The notes beneath the pieces are model-generated. The model saw only the letters and a list, made by a program, of their open reading frames with translations, ran no database searches and was not told where the DNA came from. From Alphaproteobacteria bacterium (GTDB taxonomy: Bacteria > Pseudomonadota > Alphaproteobacteria > CACIAM-22H2), in the NCBI GenBank assembly GCA_016869915.1, contig VGDA01000181.1:1-7257 (forward strand): 7,257 nt of DNA, in the 5' to 3' direction. The translations under genes were made by a program, and so were the position numbers. This document shows positions 1-4,978 of the stretch, in pieces (position 1 is the stretch's first letter; each line of letters starts with the position of its first letter).

Positions 1-513
1 CGCGTCGGCGAAGAAGAACGCGACGTCGTCGTTGCTGGGTCCGGCATGCCCATTGGGCACGACGCCGCCGGTCGCGGTGATCACGAAGTTGAAGGGCAGG
101 AGGTCGGCCGCCACCGGCACCACGATCGGCGCGAGCCCGTTTGCGAGCGCGGCCTGCGGGATGCCGGTCGTGTCGCCGACGACCTGCGGCGGATTGGGTC
201 CGCTGTCGGAGACCTGCGTCCCGCCGGCGAGCGCGCCCCAGTTGAAGATGTTGTTCGAGAACATCGCCTCCTTGCCGATGTACTCGATCAGGATGTTGCC
301 GGGCCCGGTGATGCTGATCGTCGTCGGGCCGCCGGCCTGGCTCTCGCGGATGATCGCGCCCGTGCCGTTGATGAAGGCGAAGTCGTTGCCGACGTCGGCG
401 ACGTCTGCGCCACCGGCGAGGGTGAGGAAGGGCGCGGCGCCGGCGGTGCCGGCCAGGCCGATCCCGGCGGCGAGCGCGAGCGCCGCGAGGCTGGTCGCTG
501 TCCTTGGTCTCAT
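1..513 (-). CDS. Exported protein of unknown function, N-terminal part (runs off left edge)
   Basis: The minus-strand reading frame opens with ATG at 513-511 and stays open for 171 codons to the window edge, so the C-terminus is missing. A strong Shine-Dalgarno AGGAGGA (524-518) lies 4 nt before the ATG and fixes the start. The first 28 or so residues form a Sec signal peptide: basic start MRPRTATS, an Ala/Leu/Gly core, and a likely cleavage site after AGA, before APFLTL. The mature part is rich in Gly, Thr, Val, Asn and Ile, with segments such as FAFINGTGAII, TTISITGPGNILIEYIGKEA and FVITATGGVVPNGHAG. It looks like a secreted beta-rich protein and has no visible enzyme motif or cysteine. The composition resembles substrates of PEP-CTERM/VPLPA-type sorting, but that signal would sit in the missing C-terminus, so this is only a guess. 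It is transcribed divergently from the PTS operon and no functional link is evident. Confidence 0.85.
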   Translation of the reverse strand, partial: MRPRTATSLAALALAAGIGLAGTAGAAPFLTLAGGADVADVGNDFAFINGTGAIIRESQAGGPTTISITGPGNILIEYIGKEAMFSNNIFNWGALAGGTQVSDSGPNPPQVVGDTTGIPQAALANGLAPIVVPVAADLLPFNFVITATGGVVPNGHAGPSNDDVAFFFADA

Positions 514-579
514 TGGGTCCTCCTGCTGGGTTGTCCTGCGCCGCCGCATCGCGGCGGGCGCGGCTGCCGGCCCGGGCGC

Positions 580-608
580 AAGTCGCGCGCCGGGGCCTGC
601 GCCGACTT
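580..608 (-). other. Bulged 10-bp hairpin near the exported-protein promoter
   Basis: On the plus strand AAGTCG (580-585), a bulged C (586) and GCGC (587-590) pair with GCGC (599-602) and CGACTT (603-608), leaving an 8-base loop (591-598). Neither side is followed by a T-run, so it is not an obvious intrinsic terminator. It lies about 70 nt upstream of the ATG at 513 and overlaps the predicted start of the leftward transcript. It could be a protein-binding inverted repeat or a chance structure in very GC-rich DNA. Confidence 0.35.
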
Positions 609-624
609 CGCAAGCCTCGTGCCG
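609..624 (-). promoter_or_regulatory. Sigma-54-like (-24/-12) promoter for the exported protein gene
   Basis: On the minus strand the sequence reads CGGCACG (624-618), AGGC (617-614), TTGCG (613-609). The RpoN consensus is TGGCACG-N4-TTGCW. The match differs only at the first T and the last W, and keeps the invariant GG (623-622) and GC (611-610) exactly 10 bases apart. The inferred start is near base 598, giving a leader of about 85 nt before the ATG at 513. The match is direct; activity is inferred. Sigma-54 promoters need an enhancer-binding protein, and the palindrome at 733-742 lies at a plausible upstream distance. Confidence 0.45.
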
Positions 625-778
625 GGCGCCGTGAATGCCGTTTCTTCAGGGGTTTCAGTGGACCGCGTGCTGCCGCCGGCTCCGCTCTGTCAGTCCGGAT
701 GACGTCCCTGCGGATGAAAACTGCGGGGTCTCTCATGCATGACGCCCGGCGGCGCGACAGCGCGGGTGGGGGAGGTGG

Positions 779-798
779 CGCGCGCCGCGAGGCGCGCG
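779..798 (+). other. Perfect 8-bp hairpin with GCGA (GNRA) tetraloop
   Basis: CGCGCGCC (779-786) and GGCGCGCG (791-798) are exact reverse complements enclosing GCGA (787-790), a GNRA tetraloop. The hairpin ends 2 nt before GGAGG (801-805), which is itself 4 nt before an in-frame ATG (810-812) of the hprK frame. If transcribed rightward it would be a very stable leader element. No T-run follows, so it is not a standard terminator. Confidence 0.45.
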
Positions 799-914
799 AC
801 GGAGGGGGCATGTGCTCCCGTCCGGCGCGCGGCCGCGCCCTGTTGCCACCGGCTTTGGTGCAGTGCGGTAGGCGCGTTGACAAGGCAAGGGCCGGGGTCC
901 AACGTGCCGCCCGC

Positions 915-1379
915 GTGACCCAAGCCACGTCCATCCAGATCCACGCGACCTGCGTCGCGTTCGACGACGCCGGCATCCTGCTGCGCGGACCGTCCGGCGC
1001 CGGGAAATCGGACCTCGCCCTGCGCCTGGTCGAGGCGGGCGCCATGCTCGTCGCCGACGACCGCGTCGACCTGCGCCGCCAGGGCGGCCGCCTCGTCGCT
1101 TCCGCGCCCGTGCCGCTGCGCGGCCTCGTCGAGGCGCGCGGCGTGGGCATCCTGCGCCTTCCGTTCCTGGAGTCCGCGCCCCTACGCCTCGTGGTCGACC
1201 TCGTCGCGCGCGCCGAGGTCGAGCGCCTGCCCGAGCCCGAGGTCGAGGCGATCCTCGGCGTCGACCTGCCGCGCCTGCGCCTGCATGGCATCGATGCCTC
1301 GGCGCCGGCGAAGCTTGCCCTCGCGCTGCGCCATGGCGTGGCGATCCCGGCCGCGGCCGGGCGTCGCCCGGCCGCCTGA
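915..1379 (+). CDS. hprK: HPr kinase/phosphorylase, short alphaproteobacterial form
   Basis: HprK phosphorylates HPr on its regulatory serine with ATP or pyrophosphate and can reverse this, in the cytoplasm. The protein has 154 residues, the short alphaproteobacterial type that keeps only the catalytic domain (Gram-positive enzymes have about 310). Visible are the P-loop GPSGAGKS (residues 25-32), LVADDRV (45-51) with the paired catalytic aspartates, and the HprK signature region EARGVGIL (73-80). The GTG at 915 is chosen because the family normally begins just before the IHATCV motif (here residues 9-14). It has no good Shine-Dalgarno. An in-frame ATG at 810 does have one (GGAGG, 4 nt spacing) and would add 35 basic residues, so the start is uncertain. 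It is first in the operon, and the target serine is present in the ptsH product. Confidence 0.92.
   Translation: MTQATSIQIHATCVAFDDAGILLRGPSGAGKSDLALRLVEAGAMLVADDRVDLRRQGGRLVASAPVPLRGLVEARGVGILRLPFLESAPLRLVVDLVARAEVERLPEPEVEAILGVDLPRLRLHGIDASAPAKLALALRHGVAIPAAAGRRPAA
1353..1375 (+). repeat. Perfect 11-bp inverted repeat at the 3' end of hprK, with right arm repeated before rapZ
   Basis: GCGGCCGGGCG (1353-1363) and CGCCCGGCCGC (1365-1375) are exact reverse complements around one T, ending just before the hprK stop (1377-1379). The 14-mer GCGTCGCCCGGCCG occurs at 1361-1374 and again at 1393-1406. The left arm can therefore pair with 1365-1375, or through 10 bp with 1397-1406, and the two folds exclude each other. 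The second brings structure to within 13 nt of the rapZ ATG. It codes for the last hprK residues, so coding constraint and GC bias may explain part of it. Confidence 0.55.
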
Positions 1380-1419
1380 GCGCCGCAGCCTCGCGTCGCC
1401 CGGCCGAGCCCCGCACCGC

Positions 1420-2325
1420 ATGCGCGAGCCCCCGACGCCCCCAGCCGCCCAGGTGCGCCGCCGCGTCGTCATCGTCAGCGGCCTGTCGGGCGCCGGCAAG
1501 TCGACGGCGCTGCGCGCGCTCGAGGACGCCGGCTACGAGGCCGTCGACAACCTGCCGCTCTCCTTCCTCGGCGCGCTGGTGCAGGCCGGCGGCGAGGGCA
1601 CGCGCCCGCTCGCCATCGGCATCGACGCGCGCACGCGCGACTTCGCCCCGCAGCCGGTGCTCGACGCGCTGGCCGGGCTGCGCGCCTCGCCCGGCGTCGA
1701 TGCGCGCTTGCTCTACCTCGACGCCGACGACGAGGTGCTGCGCCGGCGCTTCACCGAGACGCGGCGGCGCCATCCGCTGGCGCTCGACCGCCCGGTGCTC
1801 GACGGCATCCAGGCGGAGCGCTCGCTGCTCTGGGCGCTGCGCGAGGGCGCGGACATCGCGCTCGACACCTCGAACGCGACGGGCGCCGAGCTGCGCCGCA
1901 TGGTGCAGGAGCGCCTCGCCGACGACCTGCGCCCCGGCCTCGTGGTCGCGGTCGTGTCCTTCGCCTATCGCTGGGGCCTGCCGCGCGAGGCCGACCTGGT
2001 CTTCGACGTGCGCTTCCTCGCCAATCCGCACTACGAGCCCGCGCTCGAGCCGCTGACCGGGCGCGATCCGGCGGTCGGCGCCTTCATCGAGCGCGACCCC
2101 GGCTTCGAGGCCTTCTTCGCCGGGCTGGTGGCGATGCTCGCCGCCCTGCTGCCGCGCTACGAGCGCGAAGGCAAGAGCTACCTGACCATCGGCTGCGGCT
2201 GCACGGGCGGCAAGCACCGGTCGGTGCACGTCGCCGAGCGGCTCGCGCGCTGGCTCCGCCAGCGCGGCCGCCAGGTCAACCTCGTCCACAGGGACATCGA
2301 CAGGCGCGGCGACGCCGCGCGCTGA
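1420..2325 (+). CDS. rapZ: RapZ, nucleotide-binding RNA adapter/regulator
   Basis: RapZ (formerly YvcJ/YhbJ) is a cytoplasmic P-loop protein. In E. coli it senses glucosamine-6-phosphate and delivers the sRNA GlmZ to RNase E; in alphaproteobacteria its target is not settled. The 301-residue product has the Walker A motif GLSGAGKST (residues 21-29), VDNLP (42-46), a Walker B-like strand LLYLDADD (97-104), FTETRRRHPL (111-120), LDTSN (148-152) and FAYRWGLPREADLVFDVRFL (181-200). The C-terminal effector/RNA-binding domain carries GCTGGKHRSV (260-269). The ATG at 1420 leaves a 15-residue Pro/Arg-rich extension before the usual start; a GTG at 1453 would fit family length better. Neither has a clear Shine-Dalgarno, so translation may be coupled to hprK, which ends 40 nt upstream. 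Confidence 0.93.
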   Translation: MREPPTPPAAQVRRRVVIVSGLSGAGKSTALRALEDAGYEAVDNLPLSFLGALVQAGGEGTRPLAIGIDARTRDFAPQPVLDALAGLRASPGVDARLLYLDADDEVLRRRFTETRRRHPLALDRPVLDGIQAERSLLWALREGADIALDTSNATGAELRRMVQERLADDLRPGLVVAVVSFAYRWGLPREADLVFDVRFLANPHYEPALEPLTGRDPAVGAFIERDPGFEAFFAGLVAMLAALLPRYEREGKSYLTIGCGCTGGKHRSVHVAERLARWLRQRGRQVNLVHRDIDRRGDAAR

Positions 2326-2345
2326 GGCAGAGCGGGAAGGCACCC

Positions 2346-2753
2346 ATGATCGGCTTGGTACTCGTCACCCACGGGCGTCTCGCGGCGGAGTTCGTCTCCG
2401 CGCTGGAGCATGTCGTGGGGCCGCAGCGCAACGTCCGCGCCATCTGCATCGGCCCGGAGGACGACATGGAGATGCGCCGCGCAGAGATCCTCGCCGCGGT
2501 TGCCGCCGCGGACGAGGGCGACGGCGTCGCGGTGCTGACGGACATGTTCGGCGGCACGCCCTCGAACCTCGCGATGTCGATCCTCGGCAAGGGGCGCGTC
2601 GAGGTCGTCGCCGGCATGAACCTGCCGATGCTCATCAAGCTCGCCTCCGTGCGCTCGACGATGGCGCTCGACGCCGCGGTGGTCGAGGCGCGCGAGGCCG
2701 GGCGCAAGTACATCAACGTCGCCTCGCAGCTGCTCGCCGGCGCGACGCGATGA
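2346..2753 (+). CDS. manX: PTS EIIA component, mannose family (stand-alone)
   Basis: This is a 135-residue single-domain EIIA of the mannose/sorbose family, the usual size for that domain alone. The phosphoryl-accepting histidine is His9 in LVTHG (6-10), and the supporting aspartate is Asp66 in LTDMFGGTPSNLA (64-76). GMNLPML (90-96) is another family block. It accepts phosphate from HPr. No EIIB, EIIC or EIID gene lies next to it, so it probably acts as a regulatory phospho-acceptor and not in sugar uptake. In Sinorhizobium meliloti the equivalent gene is called manX. It starts 20 nt after rapZ with a purine-rich ribosome site GGGAAGG (2334-2340), and its stop overlaps the ptsH start. Confidence 0.93.
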   Translation: MIGLVLVTHGRLAAEFVSALEHVVGPQRNVRAICIGPEDDMEMRRAEILAAVAAADEGDGVAVLTDMFGGTPSNLAMSILGKGRVEVVAGMNLPMLIKLASVRSTMALDAAVVEAREAGRKYINVASQLLAGATR

Positions 2754-3031
2754 GCAGCGTCGCGACCGCGGAGCGCCGCGTCACCATCCTCAACAAGCGC
2801 GGGCTGCATGCGCGCGCGGCGGCGAGGTTCGTCAAGCTCGCAAGCCAGTTCGCCGCGGAGTTGACCGTGGCCAAGGACGGCGTGGCCGTCTCCGGGCGAT
2901 CCATCATGGGGCTCATGATGCTCGCCGCGGGGCCGGGCACGGAACTCGCGATCCGCGCCGCGGGGCCGGACGCGGAGGCCGCGCTCGAGGCCCTCGCCGG
3001 CCTTGTCGCGGCCAAGTTCGACGAGGACTGA
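2750..3031 (+). CDS. ptsH: Phosphocarrier protein HPr
   Basis: HPr relays phosphate from Enzyme I to EIIA in the cytoplasm. The 93-residue product has the active-site block NKRGLHARAA (residues 15-24) with His20 as the Enzyme I site, and the regulatory block SGRSIMGLMML (48-58) with Ser51 equivalent to Ser46 of Bacillus HPr, the HprK target. Both sites are intact, so both modes of phosphorylation encoded in this operon have a substrate. The ATG overlaps the preceding EIIA stop as ATGA (2750-2753), a strong sign of translational coupling and equal synthesis. The N-terminus is about five residues longer than classical HPr and the C-terminus ends in FDED. Confidence 0.95.
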   Translation: MSSVATAERRVTILNKRGLHARAAARFVKLASQFAAELTVAKDGVAVSGRSIMGLMMLAAGPGTELAIRAAGPDAEAALEALAGLVAAKFDED

Positions 3032-3032
3032 C

Positions 3033-3053
3033 CTGGCCAGCGCGTCTGGCCGG
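3033..3053 (+). other. Intercistronic hairpin between ptsH and ptsI
   Basis: GGCCAG (3035-3040) pairs perfectly with CTGGCC (3046-3051) around the loop CGCGT. A T-G wobble (3034-3052) and a C-G pair (3033-3053) extend the stem to 8 bp. It starts 2 nt after the ptsH stop and ends at the base before the ptsI ribosome-binding purine run (3054-3061). No T-run follows. Its position suits an mRNA-stability or translation-tuning element that sets HPr against Enzyme I levels; that role is inferred. Confidence 0.45.
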
Positions 3054-3061
3054 AAGGGAGG
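3054..3061 (+). promoter_or_regulatory. Shine-Dalgarno that fixes the ptsI GTG start
   Basis: AAGGGAGG lies 4 nt upstream of the GTG at 3066-3068. It is one of the two best ribosome-binding sites in the window and selects this GTG over the in-frame ATG at 3003, which lies inside ptsH. Confidence 0.8.
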
Positions 3062-3065
3062 CGAC

Positions 3066-4862
3066 GTGAACCAGCCCCGCCAGCGCGCAACCCGGCCGCG
3101 CGCGCAACCGCCCGCCGGCGAGCTTGCGCTGGAGGGCATCGCCGCGTCGCCCGGGATCGCGATCGGCCATGCCCATCTCCACGTGCCCGGCGAGATACAG
3201 GTGGCCGAGCGCCAGCTCCGCGCGGTCGAGGTCGCGCCGGAGGTCGAGCGGTTCCGCGCCGCCGTGGCGCGCGCGCTGCAGCAGGTCGCACGGCTGCGCG
3301 CCAAGGGCTCGCGGTTGCCCGCAGCGGCGGCCGAGGAGATCGGCTTCCTGCTCGACGCGCATGTCCAGATGCTTTCCGGCTCGCGCCTCGTGCGCGGCGT
3401 GGAGGCGCGCATCGCCGACGGGCTGGTCAACGCCGAGGCCGCCGTGCAGCAGGAGACCTCCGCGATCGCGCGCAGCTTCGCGGCGATGGACGACGCGTAT
3501 CTCGCGGCGCGCGCCCAGGACGTGCGCGACGTAGGCGAACGCCTGCTGCGATGCCTGACGCGCGCCAGGCTGCGCGCCTTCAGCGACCTGCCGGAGGGCA
3601 CGGTCGTGCTCGCGGCCGACGTCACGCCCGCGGACACCGCGCTGATGGACCCGGGCCGGGTCGCCGCCTTCGCCTGCGAGGCGGGCGGGATGGAGGGCCA
3701 CACGGCGATCGTCGCGCGCTCGCTCGGCCTTCCCGCGGTGCTCGGCGTCGCCGGTCTCGTGGACGCGGCGTCGCCCGGCGACCGCGTCGTGGTCGACGGC
3801 AGCGCCGGCCGCGTGGTGCTCCGGCCGACGGCGGCGACGCTCGCCGGGTACGAGCGCAGGCGCATGGAGTTCCGGCGCGGCGAGCGCCAGCTGCGGCGCA
3901 TCGCGCGGCTGCCCGCGGTGACGCGCGACGGCGTCGCGATCGGGCTGCAGGCCAACCTCGAATCGCCGCGCGACGCCGAGGCCGCGCGCCTGCACGGCGC
4001 CGACGGCGTCGGCCTGCTGCGCAGCGAGTTCATGTTCATGAACCGCGACGACGTGCCCGGCGAGGACGAGCAGTACGAGGCGCTGGCGCGCGTGGTGCGC
4101 GCGCTCGAGGGAAGGCCCGCCACCATCCGCACGCTCGACGTCGGCGGCGAGAAGCTCGCCTCTGCGCTCGGCCCGCGCTTCGCCCCTGGGCCGAACCCGG
4201 CGCTCAGCCTGCGGGCGATCCGGCTCGGGCTGCGCGAGCCGGGGCTGCTGGAGACGCAGCTCTCCGCGATCCTGCGCGCGGGCGCCCACGGCCCGGTGCG
4301 CATCCTCCTGCCGATGATCTCGCACCTGCACGAGGTCCAGGAGGTGCGCGCGATCCTGGGTCGCGTCCAGCGGCGGCTGCTGCGTCGCGGCGTCGCGATG
4401 GCGGATCCGGCCCCTCCGCTCGGGGCGATGATCGAGGTGCCGGCCGCGGCGCTCGCGGCGGACGGCCTTGCCCGCGCCTGCGACTTCTTCGCGATCGGCA
4501 CCAACGACCTGACCATGTACGCGCTGGCCATCGACCGCGCCGACGAGCAGGTCGCCCATCTCTACAACCCGCTGCACCCCGCTGTGCTGCGGCTCATCCA
4601 GTTCACCACCGAGGCCGCGCTGCGCAACCGCATCCCGGTCAGCCTCTGCGGCGAGATCGCGGGCGACCCGCGCTACACGGCGTTGCTGCTCGGCCTCGGC
4701 ATCCGCGACCTGTCGATGGCGCCGCTCAAGATCCCGCGGGTGAAGGGGCGGGTGCGCGCCATCGACCTCGCCGCGGCGGCCGAGGCGGCCCGCGCGATCA
4801 TGGCGCAGCACGATCCCGTCCGGATCGCCTCCATGCTGGACGCGTTCAACGCCCCGGCCTGA
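3066..4862 (+). CDS. ptsI: Phosphoenolpyruvate-protein phosphotransferase (PTS Enzyme I)
   Basis: Enzyme I takes phosphate from PEP on a histidine and passes it to HPr. The GTG start gives 598 residues, the length of a plain Enzyme I; there is no N-terminal GAF domain, so it is not EI-Ntr, although databases may name it ptsP. The order is a 20-residue Arg/Gln/Pro-rich lead, an HPr-binding helical domain (about 45-165), the phosphohistidine domain with His212 in GGMEGHTAIVARS (207-219), and the PEP-binding barrel. Barrel motifs are GVGLLRSEFMFM (314-325), IRTLDVGGEK (354-363), LPMISHLHEVQEVR (415-428), GAMIEVPAAA (453-462), FFAIGTNDLTMYALAIDR (474-491) and SLCGEIAGD (526-534) with catalytic Cys528. 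All barrel residues look intact. The oddity is Glu-Gly before the active His where Thr-Ser is usual. It is last in the PTS operon, 34 nt after ptsH. Confidence 0.95.
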   Translation: MNQPRQRATRPRAQPPAGELALEGIAASPGIAIGHAHLHVPGEIQVAERQLRAVEVAPEVERFRAAVARALQQVARLRAKGSRLPAAAAEEIGFLLDAHVQMLSGSRLVRGVEARIADGLVNAEAAVQQETSAIARSFAAMDDAYLAARAQDVRDVGERLLRCLTRARLRAFSDLPEGTVVLAADVTPADTALMDPGRVAAFACEAGGMEGHTAIVARSLGLPAVLGVAGLVDAASPGDRVVVDGSAGRVVLRPTAATLAGYERRRMEFRRGERQLRRIARLPAVTRDGVAIGLQANLESPRDAEAARLHGADGVGLLRSEFMFMNRDDVPGEDEQYEALARVVRALEGRPATIRTLDVGGEKLASALGPRFAPGPNPALSLRAIRLGLREPGLLETQLSAILRAGAHGPVRILLPMISHLHEVQEVRAILGRVQRRLLRRGVAMADPAPPLGAMIEVPAAALAADGLARACDFFAIGTNDLTMYALAIDRADEQVAHLYNPLHPAVLRLIQFTTEAALRNRIPVSLCGEIAGDPRYTALLLGLGIRDLSMAPLKIPRVKGRVRAIDLAAAAEAARAIMAQHDPVRIASMLDAFNAPA

Positions 4863-4899
4863 GGGCGGGCGGCGCCGGCCGGGTCCCTTGAACCCGCCC
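4863..4899 (+). terminator. Possible weak terminator/attenuator after ptsI
   Basis: GGGCGGG (4863-4869), directly after the ptsI stop, can pair with CCCGCCC (4893-4899). A small inner stem GGGT (4881-4884)/ACCC (4892-4895) is an alternative. No T-run follows, and the right arm touches the ahcY -35 element. It could partly separate the PTS operon from ahcY, but ordinary GC-rich pairing is a fair alternative. Confidence 0.25.
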
Positions 4900-4916
4900 C
4901 GCCGCGCTGTTATCAC
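4888..4916 (+). promoter_or_regulatory. ahcY: Predicted sigma-70-type promoter of ahcY
   Basis: TTGAAC (4888-4893) and TATCAC (4911-4916) are separated by exactly 17 bp and each matches 4 of 6 consensus bases (TTGACA/TATAAT). In DNA this GC-rich the TTATCA stretch stands out. The predicted start is near 4922-4924, giving a leader of about 55 nt. This would let ahcY be transcribed apart from the PTS operon. Confidence 0.55.
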
Positions 4917-4924
4917 GCGCGCCG

Positions 4925-4973
4925 TCCGGCGTTCCCGCCGGAGCCCCGCCCCCCGCCCCGACCGCCGAGGAAC
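4925..4973 (+). promoter_or_regulatory. ahcY leader: 5' hairpin with loop complementary to the Shine-Dalgarno region
   Basis: TCCGGCG (4925-4931) and CGCCGGA (4936-4942) form a perfect 7-bp stem capped by TTCC (4932-4935), right at the 5' end of the predicted transcript. A C-rich, purine-poor linker leads to the ribosome site GAGGAA (4967-4972). The loop TTCC is complementary to GGAA (4969-4972), so an H-type pseudoknot covering the ribosome site is possible. It matches no SAH, SAM-II or SAM/SAH riboswitch consensus that I can recognise. Confidence 0.35.
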
Positions 4974-4978
4974 CTCCC

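Larger units (their letters stand above)
514..914. other. Divergent gene-free region between exported protein and hprK
   Basis: About 400 bases separate the two divergent gene starts. Reading frames run through it on both strands, but none has protein-like composition. It holds a sigma-54-like element facing left (624-609), a 10-bp bulged hairpin (580-608), a GNRA-capped hairpin (779-798), a perfect 10-bp palindrome TCATGCATGA (733-742), two copies of CGGATGA (696-702 and 711-717) and two near-identical 8-mers TTCAGGGG/TTCAGTGG (645-652, 654-661). The segment around 640-740 is less GC-rich than its surroundings, as expected of a control region. No convincing sigma-70 promoter for hprK was found. 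In many alphaproteobacteria chvI/chvG lie just upstream of hprK; they are not here. Confidence 0.7.

Noticed and set aside
645..661. Tandem 8-mers TTCAGGGG/TTCAGTGG as an operator
   Set aside because: Two short imperfect copies 9 nt apart are too little to call a binding site without conservation data.
32..702. Two plus-strand open frames at the left end
   Set aside because: The minus-strand frame has a strong ribosome site, a signal peptide and balanced protein composition, so these are its shadows.
877..905. TTGACA (877-882) as a -35 element for hprK
   Set aside because: At 17 bp spacing the -10 position reads CAACGT, matching only two consensus bases. A perfect -35 alone is not enough.
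733..2343. A 536-codon minus-strand open frame across hprK and rapZ
   Set aside because: The composition is Arg/Ala/Gly-rich with no motif, and it is fully antisense to recognised genes.
2276..4531. A 751-codon open frame on the minus strand across EIIA, ptsH and ptsI
   Set aside because: It is antisense to three well-supported genes. Its product is Ser/Arg/Ala-rich low-complexity sequence, the usual shadow of GC-rich codons.
4863..4978. Known SAH or SAM riboswitch upstream of ahcY
   Set aside because: No recognisable conserved core of SAH, SAM-I, SAM-II or SAM/SAH elements is present; only the generic loop-SD complementarity remains.
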